53,690 nt of DNA from Cellulophaga sp. BC115SP (GCF_009905545.1 NZ_JAAALB010000042.1:1-53690), one strand, 5' to 3'. Counted from the first letter of the stretch, positions 1 through 7,906 are shown. Program-made: numbers and translations. The notes: generated by a model from the sequence alone, not told the origin.

Positions 1-39
1 AATACAACCAAACAAACTAAATCAAATAAGACAGACATT

Positions 40-141
40 TTACAAACAGTTAGTAGGTGGTCGTCTATTGTTCTTAAAGTACCAAGCCATCAGTAATCCT
101 CCGATTACGAAGCCAGCATAAATGTGAAAGTCGCTATTCAT
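40..141 (-). CDS. Small predicted membrane peptide (33 aa)
   Basis: An ATG-started frame of 33 codons reads leftward. It encodes a short polar N-terminus, one hydrophobic stretch of about 14 residues (roughly 8-22: YAGFVIGGLLMAW) and a basic tail (KNNRRPP), as expected of a single-span membrane peptide with its tail in the cytoplasm. I recognise no family. It lies at the edge of a region with phage-like regulators, where such tiny ORFs are common. The frame is short enough to be chance; the amphipathic layout is the only support. Confidence 0.35.
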   Translation of the reverse strand: MNSDFHIYAGFVIGGLLMAWYFKNNRRPPTNCL

Positions 142-227
142 GAGCTTAATATTAGAGTTGAAAATGACAAAATTAAGTAAAAATCAACTCATCAGTCGAA
201 TACCAACTTGTTGGGACGTTTACTTGT

Positions 228-389
228 TTACTCATCGGTGTCTTTGCCGTAAAGCAAATCCCTCAAAAACTCAGAACGATTAAGTACTTCACCCAACATC
301 GAGATTGAAAAAGCACCCATACACATTGCAAGTATAAACTGCATAAGTGGGTCAGCGGACAAAGAGCGAACTAATTCAGGTATATTCAT
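228..389 (-). CDS. Small hypothetical membrane protein (53 aa)
   Basis: A 53-codon frame with ATG start reads leftward, in the same direction as the two other small leftward ORFs here. A hydrophobic segment (about residues 14-31, PLMQFILAMCMGAFSISM) follows a short amphipathic N-terminus, and the C-terminus is charged (LRDLLYGKDTDE). One membrane span is likely. No family is recognised. Its place among small leftward genes beside an XRE regulator suggests accessory cargo of a mobile element. Codon composition looks coding, and I rate it more likely real than the 33-aa frame next to it. Confidence 0.45.
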   Translation of the reverse strand: MNIPELVRSLSADPLMQFILAMCMGAFSISMLGEVLNRSEFLRDLLYGKDTDE

Positions 390-520
390 GGTGTAATAGA
401 GGGTTAAATGAACGTAATGAACTATTAATCTGAATAAATGAAATGTGTAAATATTGTAAATGAACTAATGAGGGTAGAGAAAGTACAAGGTGTCTTATTA
501 ATGAATCCTAATAAACTTTG

Positions 521-715
521 TTATGCGCCATCTAGCTCAAGTAAACTCCTTAATAAACCTATCTCAGCTTTTGTCCAAGTATAATATCCTGACATCTTTG
601 CTTGAAAGTTTCTTTCCTTATATCCAAACTTTTCGCATAGAACATCCTTTATCTGTTTTCGGTCAACCCTTGTTAAGGAGCGATAGGCGTTTTTAATATC
701 ATCCTTCGAAATCAT
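521..715 (-). CDS. Small Cro-like / DNA-binding candidate (64 aa)
   Basis: This 64-residue basic protein is transcribed leftward, divergent from the XRE regulator at 932. It is all-helical in appearance (DDIKNAYRSLTRVDRKQIKD, then FGYKERNFQAKMSG, then TKAEIGLLRSLLEL). The middle part resembles the recognition-helix region of short phage Cro or antirepressor-type proteins in Bacteroidota, where a conserved NF-K-(L/M)-(S/N)G segment is common. Divergent arrangement with an XRE repressor across an operator-rich gap supports a lysogeny-type switch. Family assignment is inference; I see no decisive motif. Confidence 0.6.
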   Translation of the reverse strand: MISKDDIKNAYRSLTRVDRKQIKDVLCEKFGYKERNFQAKMSGYYTWTKAEIGLLRSLLELDGA

Positions 716-755
716 AGATATATAGTATATTTTTTAATGTATTATATAACTAAAA

Positions 756-866
756 ATCGCACTTTTCGTTTTATATTCGTATATAATTCGTTTTTTGTGC
801 GATTTATGATTACAAATATCGCACAAAAATGTTATTATCCAAATATTAATCGTACAAAAGTGTGAT
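756..866. promoter_or_regulatory. Operator cluster between divergent regulators
   Basis: The gap between the two regulators carries five copies of a half-site with consensus ATCGCAC, mostly followed by AAAA. Copies are ATCGCAC at 756-762, its inverse GTGCGAT at 797-803, ATCGCAC at 818-824, and an inverted pair ATCGTAC (849-855) and GTGTGAT (860-866) separated by AAAA. Only the last pair forms a compact palindrome, typical for an XRE dimer. The layout resembles a phage OR/OL-type control region. Confidence 0.6.
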
Positions 867-931
867 TTTTATTAAAATATTCAATTTTTGTGTCAACACG
901 CTTTACTGTAAGCAGTCTAAAAGGTACAATT

Positions 932-1291
932 ATGAAAAATTTCGCAGAAAAATTAAAAAAAGCTCTCAAAGAAAAAGGAATGACTCAGGTCGAACTTTGT
1001 GAAAAAATAGGTATGTCTCAAGGTGGGATTAAGAGGATGATCGATTCAGGGAGTACCAGAGTAGACACATTAGAAAAAATATGTGAAATTCTAGGTGTTC
1101 AAATTACATACTTCTTAGATGTAGAAACCAAAGAAGAACCTGTAGGTTTCTGGAAGAGGCTTGTTGAAGAAGCAACTACTGAAGCACAGAATTGGAAGAT
1201 AAGAGCATATCAGTTAGAGGAACAGCTATCGAAGCAGCCAAATTTTAAGTATGTTAGTAGAAGACAAGGCGTGTTGGCGAGTGTGGCATAG
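932..1291 (+). CDS. XRE-family helix-turn-helix transcriptional regulator
   Basis: This 119-aa protein starts at ATG 932, preceded by AAAAGG seven bases upstream. A GTG 42 bases earlier would add 14 residues that do not look like a domain. Residues 1-60 form an HTH_3/XRE domain (AEKLKKALKEKGMTQVELCE, IGMSQGGIKRMIDSG, then a four-helix end TLEKICEILGV). The C-terminal half (about 75-119) is helical and probably mediates dimerisation. It is divergent from the small leftward ORF at 521-715 and has operator-like repeats just upstream, so autoregulation of a phage or island control switch is likely. It has no peptidase S24 domain, so classic RecA-triggered cleavage is not expected. Confidence 0.85.
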   Translation: MKNFAEKLKKALKEKGMTQVELCEKIGMSQGGIKRMIDSGSTRVDTLEKICEILGVQITYFLDVETKEEPVGFWKRLVEEATTEAQNWKIRAYQLEEQLSKQPNFKYVSRRQGVLASVA

Positions 1292-1307
1292 GTTTTTTTT
1301 TGCCCCA

Positions 1308-1325
1308 TTTACTAACATTTTTACT
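1308..1325 (+). repeat. Direct repeat, copy 1 (18 bp)
   Basis: TTTACTAACATTTTTACT occurs here and again, identical and in the same orientation, at 1519-1536. The two copies flank the tRNA-like fragment and its terminator. They could be integrase arm-type sites or the remains of nested insertions. Confidence 0.6.
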
Positions 1326-1368
1326 AACAGTTGCAAGTTTAGACTTGTAATGCCCTGAAAATCAACAA

Positions 1369-1391
1369 GGTTCGAATCCCTACGAGACCAC
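1369..1391 (+). other. tRNA 3'-end fragment / attachment-site remnant
   Basis: The sequence reads as a T-loop plus acceptor strand: GGTTCGAATCC, then CTACGAGACCAC. The 5' strand of the T-stem (CAAGG) no longer pairs with CCCTA, and no D-arm or anticodon arm of a complete tRNA is present upstream. This is what a duplicated 3' end of a tRNA looks like after an element has integrated into the gene. The terminator just downstream supports this being the chromosomal side. Confidence 0.55.
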
Positions 1392-1410
1392 AACCTACAT
1401 AATTAAGGAC

Positions 1411-1441
1411 TTGCAAGCGAGCTATTTAGCTCGCTTTTTTG
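1411..1441 (+). terminator. Intrinsic terminator
   Basis: A perfect 8-bp stem (GCGAGCTA at 1417-1424, TAGCTCGC at 1427-1434) with a TT loop is followed by six T. It lies about 25 bases after the tRNA-like 3' end and was probably the terminator of the intact tRNA gene. Confidence 0.8.
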
Positions 1442-1518
1442 TTTTATAACGGATTTTCTTCAATCGTCTGAAATACCTCAAAAAGCCCCTCTACTTGCAA
1501 CCAAGGCACTTTTTTAAT

Positions 1519-1536
1519 TTTACTAACATTTTTACT
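1519..1536 (+). repeat. Direct repeat, copy 2 (18 bp)
   Basis: This copy is identical to 1308-1325. Read leftward, a 45-codon frame without a start codon runs from 1581 to a stop at 1444 through this copy (it contains NVSKNVSK). It may be the tail of a decayed gene, but the support is weak. Confidence 0.6.
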
Positions 1537-1679
1537 TACATTTTCATTTTTGTGGTTTTTGGAATACTTTTTGACCTGTGTTTAAACTTTTATAATTTCT
1601 TATTTAATACACAGTTTTACCAAATGTCAAAAAATTAAACAACTACCCACCTAGAAATGTAAATTACACTCCTATCAAC

Positions 1680-1826
1680 ATGTTATCTTTCTATTACTGG
1701 TTTCGTGAAGGTAAAACCAAAGATTTTGGTTCAATCTCCTGCGTAATTCAAGTTGATGGTGAAAAGTCCGTTCCTATTTCTACTAAAATCAAATTAAACC
1801 GCAAACAATCAAAAGTTCATGGATAA
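1680..1826 (+). pseudogene. N-terminal relic of a tyrosine-recombinase integrase
   Basis: ATG at 1680 opens 48 codons ending in TAA. The peptide (FYYWFREGKTKDFGSISCVI, then QVDGEKSVPISTKIKLNRKQ) matches the arm-type DNA-binding domain at the N-terminus of Bacteroidota phage and transposon integrases: a beta strand with a basic turn, then a V-DG--S--ST-IK strand. Nothing after it resembles the core-binding or catalytic (R-H-R-Y) domains, and the next 350 bases are full of stops. This is therefore a truncated integrase gene, consistent with the attachment-site remnant 300 bases upstream. Confidence 0.6.
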
Positions 1827-2083
1827 TCATGAATTATGATTTACCCAAATCTTCAATCAAATCGGTTTTAAAAACCTAACAAACCGCTTAGACTATCCGA
1901 AATACTAGATAGACACACATTTGCTTGCGTTGGCGTGCGGAAGACTCCCACATTCCCCTATTTTACAGAGTTTTAAATAATAATAATTCCCCTAAACTTT
2001 AACAAAAGTATTTATAACACAAAAGTGTAACATCTTTTAAATAGAATGATGGTTCCCAATAAAAAGACTTTTTTTCGAATCCA
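1827..2083. other. Gene-free decayed region
   Basis: No credible coding frame is seen. The stretch continues the integrase relic with stops in all frames and runs into the leader of the TonB-dependent receptor. No tRNA or riboswitch-like fold was recognised. Confidence 0.5.
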
Positions 2084-2112
2084 TTTTTTGGATACATCAA
2101 ACAGCGTTTAGG
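2084..2112 (+). promoter_or_regulatory. Shared upstream motif, copy A (regulon box)
   Basis: TTTTTTGG, TACATCAAA and GCGTTT (2104-2109) occur in this order and spacing here and, with few changes, at 4639-4667 and 7430-7456. All three precede a transcription unit of the same locus. It is a candidate binding site for the AraC protein at 9395-10303. Confidence 0.55.
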
Positions 2113-2137
2113 CTAAATACTGGAGTTTGTGATATGG

Positions 2138-2145
2138 TAGTTTTG
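2138..2145 (+). promoter_or_regulatory. -7 box (TAnnTTTG) of the TonB-receptor gene
   Basis: TAGTTTTG fits the Bacteroidota -7 consensus. It lies 36 bases before the start codon and exactly 28 bases after the GCGTTT of the shared motif. No good -33 TTTG is present, as expected for an activator-dependent promoter. Confidence 0.45.
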
Positions 2146-2181
2146 TTGAAACAAATTTTTTAAATCTATCATAATAGAAAA

Positions 2182-4584
2182 ATGCAAACAAAAAGAAGTT
2201 TCCAACAATTGATTTTTACGTTGGTTCTGAGCCTTTTTGGCTTTTTATCACAAGCCCAGAAGACAGGCAGTTTCAAAGGAAAAGTTATTGAGAAATCAAC
2301 AAAACAGCCTATCATTGGGGCTAACATTCGTATAAATAACACTAGCTTAGGAGCATCTACTGATGCCGATGGTGTATTTACCATCAACAACATCCCTGCT
2401 GGAAGCTACTTAGTTACTGTATCAATTATTGGCTTTCAAACCAAAGAACTAACGGACATCAATGTTACTTCAAGTAAAACTTATTACACAGAAATAGAGC
2501 TTCTGGAAGATGTAACTAACCTTTCAGAGGTAGTTGTGAAGGTTTTCAAAGGAGAGGTCAATCCATTAACACCAGTCTCAACATTTTCACTAAACAGAGA
2601 AGAGATTTTTAGAAATCCTGGTGCTGGAGGGGATATTATGAGGGCCTTGTCAATTTTGCCTGGAGTTGTAAGTAGTGGCTCACAGTTTTCGGCCATTGCC
2701 GCACGTGGACAAGGTACACAAGACAACGTATATATGGTGGACGACATACCAATGTTCAATTTATCACATCTTGAAGCTGAAGGCTTCAATTCAGGTTTTA
2801 ACGACCCCAATGGCGGTAGGTTTAGCATATTTGCTCCAAGAATTATAGACAATGTACAGTTTCAAAACGGGGGCTTTGATGTCACAAACGGCAGAAAAGC
2901 ATCATCATATCTTGGTTTGGGTATAAAAGAAGGAAATAAAGAAACTTGGTCTTTTGTTGGTCAATTTGATTTGTTAGGAGCAACCTTAGTTGCAGATGGC
3001 CCTATATCTAAAAAAACAAGCCTATTTTCAACAGCACGCTACCAAAATCTGGCTCCAACAGTCAATATGACGGGTACAGGTAATTTTGGAGCGGTTTACT
3101 TTGGTGATTATCTGTTAAAAACTACCACAGATCTCAATTCAAAGAACAAGCTTTCTTTTATCGCCATGTATAACCCTGAAAGGGCATACCGTACCATTGA
3201 TGACGTTGACGCAGACACTGATATCAACGGAGATAATAGTCCCGGCAATAACCTTTTTAATAATACAGGTAGCAAAACAATGATAGGGCTTAATTTACGC
3301 ACATTGGTATCTTCTACGAGTTATTGGAAAAACGTACTTTACTTTAGAGCGTCTAATACAGATAATAAATTTGGGCGATTTACTCCTTCTCTTAATAACG
3401 AAGGTATGATTATAGACCCCAAAAGCGGTTACTACGTATCCAACCTCAGAAATATTATCAACAACCAGCAAGAAATTGGCTACCGTTCCATTTATACGAA
3501 AAAGTACAAAAAAGCAAGTTTTACAGTAGGAGTAGATGCCATGCTGGTAGATTTGGAATACCGACGAATATTAAGTAATACCGATACGATGTTTGTGTAT
3601 CGTAGCAATGATGTACGCCCAAATCCTGCACAGAGATACCAAATCATTACTCCAGATAGCTTTAATGCTAATTTTGAGAATAGTGCAATCAACGGAGCAG
3701 CTTACGCAAGTTTATCATGGAATGTTTCTGATAAATTCACGCTAAACCCTGGTTTAAGATATGATTATTTTGGATTTAGCGAGCATTCAACCATTTCGCC
3801 ACGAATAAGCGGTTCTTATGCTTTTAACGAAAAGCAAAGTTTAAATTTTGCCGCTGGTATTTATTACCAAGACCTTGGCTACTCGGATATTGCCAGCCAA
3901 GATCCAAACAATAAGCTAAAGCCAGAGGAAACAATTCAAGCAATATTGGGCTACAAATATCAGTTTTCGCCCGATTTGAAATTGGTGGTAGAAAGTTGGA
4001 CAAAAAGATTTTATGCTTTGGTAGTACAGCCTAACAGATTTCAGGGAACATTCAATAATGATGGTACTGGGAATGCTTTTGGTGCAGACATCACTTTGGT
4101 GAAGCGACTTACGAATAAAATCAATGGACAAGTGGGTTATTCGTTTATGGAAAGTAAAAGAGATGATAACAATGGACAAGGTGAATACGACTATACTTTT
4201 AGTGTGCCGCATACTTTAAATGCTCTTATCAGTTACAAACCAAATAATAAATGGTTATTCTCAGGTAAGTATAGATACAGTACTGGTAGGCCAACTGATG
4301 CCTATATTGTTCACGAAGATGTACTAAACAATCCTAACAAGCTGCGATATTCTCAAGAAATTACAGCTATAAATGGCGACAGATTAGCTGACTACATGGC
4401 CCTAGATATTAGGATTGATTACTACAAACAAATGAAAAAAGGTCTTTTCTCAGCCTTTTTGGATTTAGGGAATGTAAGTGGGCGATTTAATGAAGCAACA
4501 AAATTGTTTGTACCACAAACAGGAAAAGTATTTAATATCGGACTAGGAGTATTCCCCACCTTTGGCGTAAGGTTTGAATTGTAG
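2182..4584 (+). CDS. TonB-dependent outer-membrane receptor with carboxypeptidase-regulatory-like domain
   Basis: This 800-aa protein has a signal peptide (cut near LSQAQ), a CarboxypepD_reg-like beta-sandwich at about 30-110 (GSFKGKVIEKSTKQPIIGAN), a plug domain at about 125-230 (RALSILPGVVSSGSQFSAIA, then RGQGTQDNVYMVDDIP) and a beta-barrel to the C-terminal GVRFEL, a typical last strand. It is shorter than SusC (about 1000 aa), has no partner SusD, and resembles single TonB receptors for small ligands. It stands alone 190 bases upstream of a molybdenum hydroxylase operon and shares an upstream motif with it. I infer it imports that enzyme's substrate or a related compound; the ligand is unknown. 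Confidence 0.85.
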   Translation: MQTKRSFQQLIFTLVLSLFGFLSQAQKTGSFKGKVIEKSTKQPIIGANIRINNTSLGASTDADGVFTINNIPAGSYLVTVSIIGFQTKELTDINVTSSKTYYTEIELLEDVTNLSEVVVKVFKGEVNPLTPVSTFSLNREEIFRNPGAGGDIMRALSILPGVVSSGSQFSAIAARGQGTQDNVYMVDDIPMFNLSHLEAEGFNSGFNDPNGGRFSIFAPRIIDNVQFQNGGFDVTNGRKASSYLGLGIKEGNKETWSFVGQFDLLGATLVADGPISKKTSLFSTARYQNLAPTVNMTGTGNFGAVYFGDYLLKTTTDLNSKNKLSFIAMYNPERAYRTIDDVDADTDINGDNSPGNNLFNNTGSKTMIGLNLRTLVSSTSYWKNVLYFRASNTDNKFGRFTPSLNNEGMIIDPKSGYYVSNLRNIINNQQEIGYRSIYTKKYKKASFTVGVDAMLVDLEYRRILSNTDTMFVYRSNDVRPNPAQRYQIITPDSFNANFENSAINGAAYASLSWNVSDKFTLNPGLRYDYFGFSEHSTISPRISGSYAFNEKQSLNFAAGIYYQDLGYSDIASQDPNNKLKPEETIQAILGYKYQFSPDLKLVVESWTKRFYALVVQPNRFQGTFNNDGTGNAFGADITLVKRLTNKINGQVGYSFMESKRDDNNGQGEYDYTFSVPHTLNALISYKPNNKWLFSGKYRYSTGRPTDAYIVHEDVLNNPNKLRYSQEITAINGDRLADYMALDIRIDYYKQMKKGLFSAFLDLGNVSGRFNEATKLFVPQTGKVFNIGLGVFPTFGVRFEL

Positions 4585-4591
4585 TTTTTGA

Positions 4592-4611
4592 ATATTCTTA
4601 TTCAAGAATAT
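4592..4611. terminator. Weak hairpin after the receptor gene
   Basis: ATATTCTT (4592-4599) pairs with AAGAATAT (4604-4611) around ATTC, seven bases after the stop codon. There is no T-run, so termination would be weak or the hairpin serves as a 3'-end stabiliser. Confidence 0.35.
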
Positions 4612-4638
4612 CAACATACTACTTATAAATAGATACTG

Positions 4639-4667
4639 TTTTTTGGCTACAATAAAAGGCGTTTTGG
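4639..4667 (+). promoter_or_regulatory. Shared upstream motif, copy B
   Basis: TTTTTTGG, CTACAATAAAAG and GCGTTT (4659-4664) align with copy A without gaps. A near-consensus -7 box, GACTTTTG at 4693-4700, starts 28 bases after GCGTTT, the same spacing as in copy A. It lies ahead of the iron-sulfur subunit gene. Confidence 0.55.
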
Positions 4668-4774
4668 TTATTCTTTATTGTTTTTGGATGATGACTTTTG
4701 TATAGTAAAAAGTATTGAGCTTTTATCCATCATCGTTGTCTTAAATTTTATATAAAATCTTTACCATTAATTAT

Positions 4775-5233
4775 ATGAAAATAAATCTCACAATAAACAA
4801 CCAAGAAAAAGTAGTAGATATTGACCCAGACATGCCCTTATTATGGCTTATTAGGGATGTGGTAAAGTTAAAAGGAACCAAATTTGGATGTGGAATGGCT
4901 CTATGTGGTGCATGCTCACTTTATGTGGATGGAGAACTGGTACGCTCCTGTTCTTACCCAGCCAAGATGGCAGATGGTAAGCGAATAACAACTATCGAAG
5001 GACTATCTGAAAACGAATCCCATTTGCATCCTGTGCAACAAGCTTGGCTTGATATTCAAGTACCTCAATGCGGATATTGTCAGCCTGGTTTTATAATGGC
5101 AGCAGCCAAACTATTAGAGCAAAACCCAAATCCCAGTGTTGAAGATATAAAAAATGGTATAACAAACATTTGTCGTTGCGGGACACATCCACGTATCATT
5201 AAGGCCATTATTCACGCATCAAAAATCAAATAA
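4775..5233 (+). CDS. Molybdenum hydroxylase, [2Fe-2S] small subunit (IorA/CoxS type)
   Basis: This 152-aa electron-transfer subunit belongs to the xanthine oxidase family. The N-terminal plant-type ferredoxin cluster is ligated by C39, C44, C47 and C59 (CGMALCGAC, then C at VRSC). The C-terminal helical [2Fe-2S] domain has C99/C102 (CGYCQPG) and C133/C135 (CRC). The length is usual for separate small subunits. It is followed after one base by the large subunit, so the two are co-transcribed and probably translationally coupled. There is no signal peptide here, as for IorA-type subunits exported by hitch-hiking on the Tat signal of the partner. The substrate cannot be told from this subunit. 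Confidence 0.93.
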   Translation: MKINLTINNQEKVVDIDPDMPLLWLIRDVVKLKGTKFGCGMALCGACSLYVDGELVRSCSYPAKMADGKRITTIEGLSENESHLHPVQQAWLDIQVPQCGYCQPGFIMAAAKLLEQNPNPSVEDIKNGITNICRCGTHPRIIKAIIHASKIK

Positions 5234-5234
5234 A

Positions 5235-7418
5235 ATGGGAAAATCAAATAGTAATTCAAAAAAAGGTTTTTCAAGGAGAAAATTTTTAGCACGCACAGGT
5301 ACTGGTCTTGTTGGCACATTAGCTTTGCTATATTTTGGACGCTCACTAATCCGACGAGAAATAAGTGGCTTTGTAGCTGAAATGGAATTTGCTACCGATA
5401 TTGATAATTTTGATACAAATATGTGGTTTGAAGTCAATGCTGATAATACTATCACCCTCAAATCTCCTAAAGTAGAAATGGGGCAAGGTATCTTTACAGG
5501 CTTTGCTATGCTGGCCGCAGAAGAGTTGGATATTACTTTAGAAAATATTAAAGTGGTACACGCTTCGTCTTTAAATGGTATTATATCAAACACAGGTGTA
5601 AGCAATAGTACATCTTCGTTATATGTTATTATTCGTGAAATAGCCGCTACACTCAGAGAAACCTTGAAGTTAGCAGCTTCCAAACTTTGGGGTGTAAATA
5701 TTACTACTATTGCCACTAAAGACGGAGTAATTACCTCTGGAACAAAAAGTATAACCTATGCCGAATTAGCCAAGCAAACTACTGAGTGGATAGCTGCCGA
5801 ACTACCTACCTTACGTCCCGCATCGGCCTTCAAATACGTAGGGAAAGAACAAAAAAGATTTGATCTTTTAGATAAGGTTTTGGCTAAACCTATCTATGGG
5901 ATAGATGTTGATTTACCCGAAATGGTTTATGGAGCAGTACTTTACAGTCCATATTTTAATGGAAAAATAAAAAGTATTGATTTCAGTAAAGCTCAAAAAA
6001 GTGCTGGAGTACTATCTGTAGTTGAAGAAAAAGAATGGGTAGGAATTGTGGCCAATTCAAGATATGCTGCTGAAACAGCTTTATCATCAGTAAAAGTCAC
6101 TTGGGATTATATACCAAACTATAGTACAAATGATACTGAAAAGGCGATTAGTGTAGGTAATGGGACAGAAGTAAATATCCAAAAAACGGGTGATATTGAT
6201 AAAATAATTGGAGAAGAAATTGTTGCTGAATTTCGGACTCCGATTGGCTTTCATGCTGGTATGGAACCCAGCATAGTTGTGGCCGACTATAAAAAGGATA
6301 AATTAACACTTTATGCTTCCGTACAAAATCTCACATTTATGCAGTCGTCAGTTTCAGAGGCACTAGGTATCGACACTGATAAAATAGATATAATACCGAC
6401 CTATTTGGGCGGGGGCTTTGGTAGGCGTGCATTTAAACATAATGCAGTAGAAGCAGCCAAACTATCAAAGGTGGTGGGTAAACCAGTACAGTTGCTTTAC
6501 ACTCGAAAACAAGAATTTCAAAATGGATATGTTCGCCCAAACACTCAGCATATATTGAAAGGGAAATTATCAAAAAATGGGCAAATATTGTCGATGCAAC
6601 ATGATCTTGCTACTGGACCAATGGCATTTATGGCAATGCCTGCTGCTGAACCTTTATTAGGTGCTGATTTCATAGTGGCGGGTCATGGCTCTCGGATTAC
6701 TTATGATGTACCCAACATTAATACAACCATTTGGCAAAATAGCTTACCTTTTGAAACCTCAATGTGGCGTGGTGTGGGTATGTTCGCCAATACTTTTGCT
6801 ATAGAAACCTTTATGGATATTTTGGCACATAAAGCAAATATAGATCCACTTAAATTCAGATTAAACCATTGTGGAGACACAGCGCAATTAAAAAGAAGGG
6901 AAAAGCTTCTTGAACTCCTTGCTGAAAAATCTGGTTGGTTTAACCCCAAACCAACAGATATTGGTCGTGGTATAGCCGTTTGCGATGATCATAAAACGAT
7001 TTCAGCCGCAGTGGTCGAAGTAAAAATAGAAGAAGGTTATATAAAAGTAAAAAGAGTAGTACAAGCCATTGACCCGGGTAAGGTAATTAATCCTGAAGGT
7101 ATAAGGCAACAAGTAGAAGGTGCTACTATGATGGCGATTTCTGCTTCGCTATATGAGAAAGGTACCATTGAAGATAGTCAATTTGTAGAAACTAACTTCC
7201 ATTCATATAAGGTCGCCAAGTTATCTGACACACCTGAAATAGAAGTGCTGATATACGAGGGTACTGATAAGCCTTATGGAGTAGGAGAATCTCCAATTTC
7301 ACCTATTGCTCCCGCTATAGCCAATGCGGTGTTTGACTTAACAGATATTCGGTTACTTTCATTACCTCTGCAACAGGTCTTTGAAAAGGGAAATGCCGAA
7401 AATAAAATAGATGCTTAA
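5235..7418 (+). CDS. Molybdenum hydroxylase, molybdopterin-binding large subunit (IorB-like, Tat-exported)
   Basis: This 727-aa protein starts with a twin-arginine signal (SRRKFLAR near residues 14-21, then a hydrophobic stretch GLVGTLALLYFG), so the folded complex should act in the periplasm. The family's cofactor loop GGGFGRR is at 392-398, and the catalytic glutamate is in GVGES (E685) followed by PISPIAPAIANAV, the IorB/aldehyde-dehydrogenase signature. Family members hydroxylate N-heterocycles such as isoquinoline or oxidise aldehydes, using the molybdenum cytosine-dinucleotide cofactor. No FAD subunit is encoded nearby, so electrons must leave by cytochrome or quinone routes as in IorAB. 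No XdhC-like maturation gene is present either. The substrate is unknown; detoxification or aromatic catabolism is possible. Confidence 0.9.
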   Translation: MGKSNSNSKKGFSRRKFLARTGTGLVGTLALLYFGRSLIRREISGFVAEMEFATDIDNFDTNMWFEVNADNTITLKSPKVEMGQGIFTGFAMLAAEELDITLENIKVVHASSLNGIISNTGVSNSTSSLYVIIREIAATLRETLKLAASKLWGVNITTIATKDGVITSGTKSITYAELAKQTTEWIAAELPTLRPASAFKYVGKEQKRFDLLDKVLAKPIYGIDVDLPEMVYGAVLYSPYFNGKIKSIDFSKAQKSAGVLSVVEEKEWVGIVANSRYAAETALSSVKVTWDYIPNYSTNDTEKAISVGNGTEVNIQKTGDIDKIIGEEIVAEFRTPIGFHAGMEPSIVVADYKKDKLTLYASVQNLTFMQSSVSEALGIDTDKIDIIPTYLGGGFGRRAFKHNAVEAAKLSKVVGKPVQLLYTRKQEFQNGYVRPNTQHILKGKLSKNGQILSMQHDLATGPMAFMAMPAAEPLLGADFIVAGHGSRITYDVPNINTTIWQNSLPFETSMWRGVGMFANTFAIETFMDILAHKANIDPLKFRLNHCGDTAQLKRREKLLELLAEKSGWFNPKPTDIGRGIAVCDDHKTISAAVVEVKIEEGYIKVKRVVQAIDPGKVINPEGIRQQVEGATMMAISASLYEKGTIEDSQFVETNFHSYKVAKLSDTPEIEVLIYEGTDKPYGVGESPISPIAPAIANAVFDLTDIRLLSLPLQQVFEKGNAENKIDA

Positions 7419-7429
7419 AATGAATGGCT

Positions 7430-7456
7430 TTTTTTGGACTACATCAAAAGGCGTTT
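7430..7456 (+). promoter_or_regulatory. Shared upstream motif, copy C
   Basis: TTTTTTGG, ACTACATCAAAAG and GCGTTT (7451-7456) match copies A and B with one inserted base. This copy is only 27 bases from the next start codon and lies upstream of the operon that ends in the AraC gene, so autoregulation is possible. No -7 box at the 28-base spacing is found here. Confidence 0.5.
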
Positions 7457-7483
7457 ATATCACGAGTTAAATAAAGTTATAAT

Positions 7484-7855
7484 ATGCGTTCTAAATATTA
7501 CTTATGTAAAATTTCTTTGTTGGTCTTTTCTGGGTTCATGTTTTCTTGTAGCTCAACCAGAACCATATTTATTAGTAATAAGCTGAGAAAACCTATTTAT
7601 ATTCAGCTGCTTAGCTACTATAATGCAAATAACATTGCTCTTAAAGATTCTATCAATCATAAAAGTATCGACAAAAAATTAGTAATCAATTTTGGAAATG
7701 GAAAATGGAGTAAGTTGGATGAATCCGATTTAAAGAACTTACTTCAGCAATCAACAATAATTGAAAAGGAAAGTAAAAAGCAAGTTTATCCAAAAATTCA
7801 AGTGAGGCATATAAGCCTAAACGTTGAAGAGCTTTGGGTAGTCATAAGTAATTAG
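7484..7855 (+). CDS. Hypothetical lipoprotein (123 aa)
   Basis: A signal peptide with a lipobox (FMFSCSS, Cys near residue 22) marks it as a lipoprotein. The mature part is about 100 residues of mixed strands with several lysines and no recognised domain. It is the first gene of a four-gene unit with the metallo-beta-lactamase-fold protein (51 bases downstream), DoxX-like protein and AraC regulator, and it follows the molybdenum hydroxylase by 65 bases. Readthrough from that operon is possible because no terminator separates them. No function is proposed. Confidence 0.75.
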   Translation: MRSKYYLCKISLLVFSGFMFSCSSTRTIFISNKLRKPIYIQLLSYYNANNIALKDSINHKSIDKKLVINFGNGKWSKLDESDLKNLLQQSTIIEKESKKQVYPKIQVRHISLNVEELWVVISN

Positions 7856-7906
7856 TTAAATAATTTAAAATCAAGATAAAACGTATTATAACGATAAGTA
7901 AAATTA

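Noticed and set aside
890-931. GTG start 14 codons upstream of the XRE gene
   Set aside because: ATG 932 has an AAGG ribosome-binding-like sequence at good spacing, and the added residues do not extend the HTH fold.
1331-1391. A complete tRNA (possibly Leu) or tmRNA ending at 1391
   Set aside because: CAAG/CTTG gives a stem-loop but not a 7-base anticodon loop, the T-stem is mismatched, and no acceptor 5' strand or D-arm is found upstream.
1444-1581. Leftward 45-codon frame through direct repeat 2
   Set aside because: No usable start codon and no recognised family; it is at best a gene tail left by an insertion.
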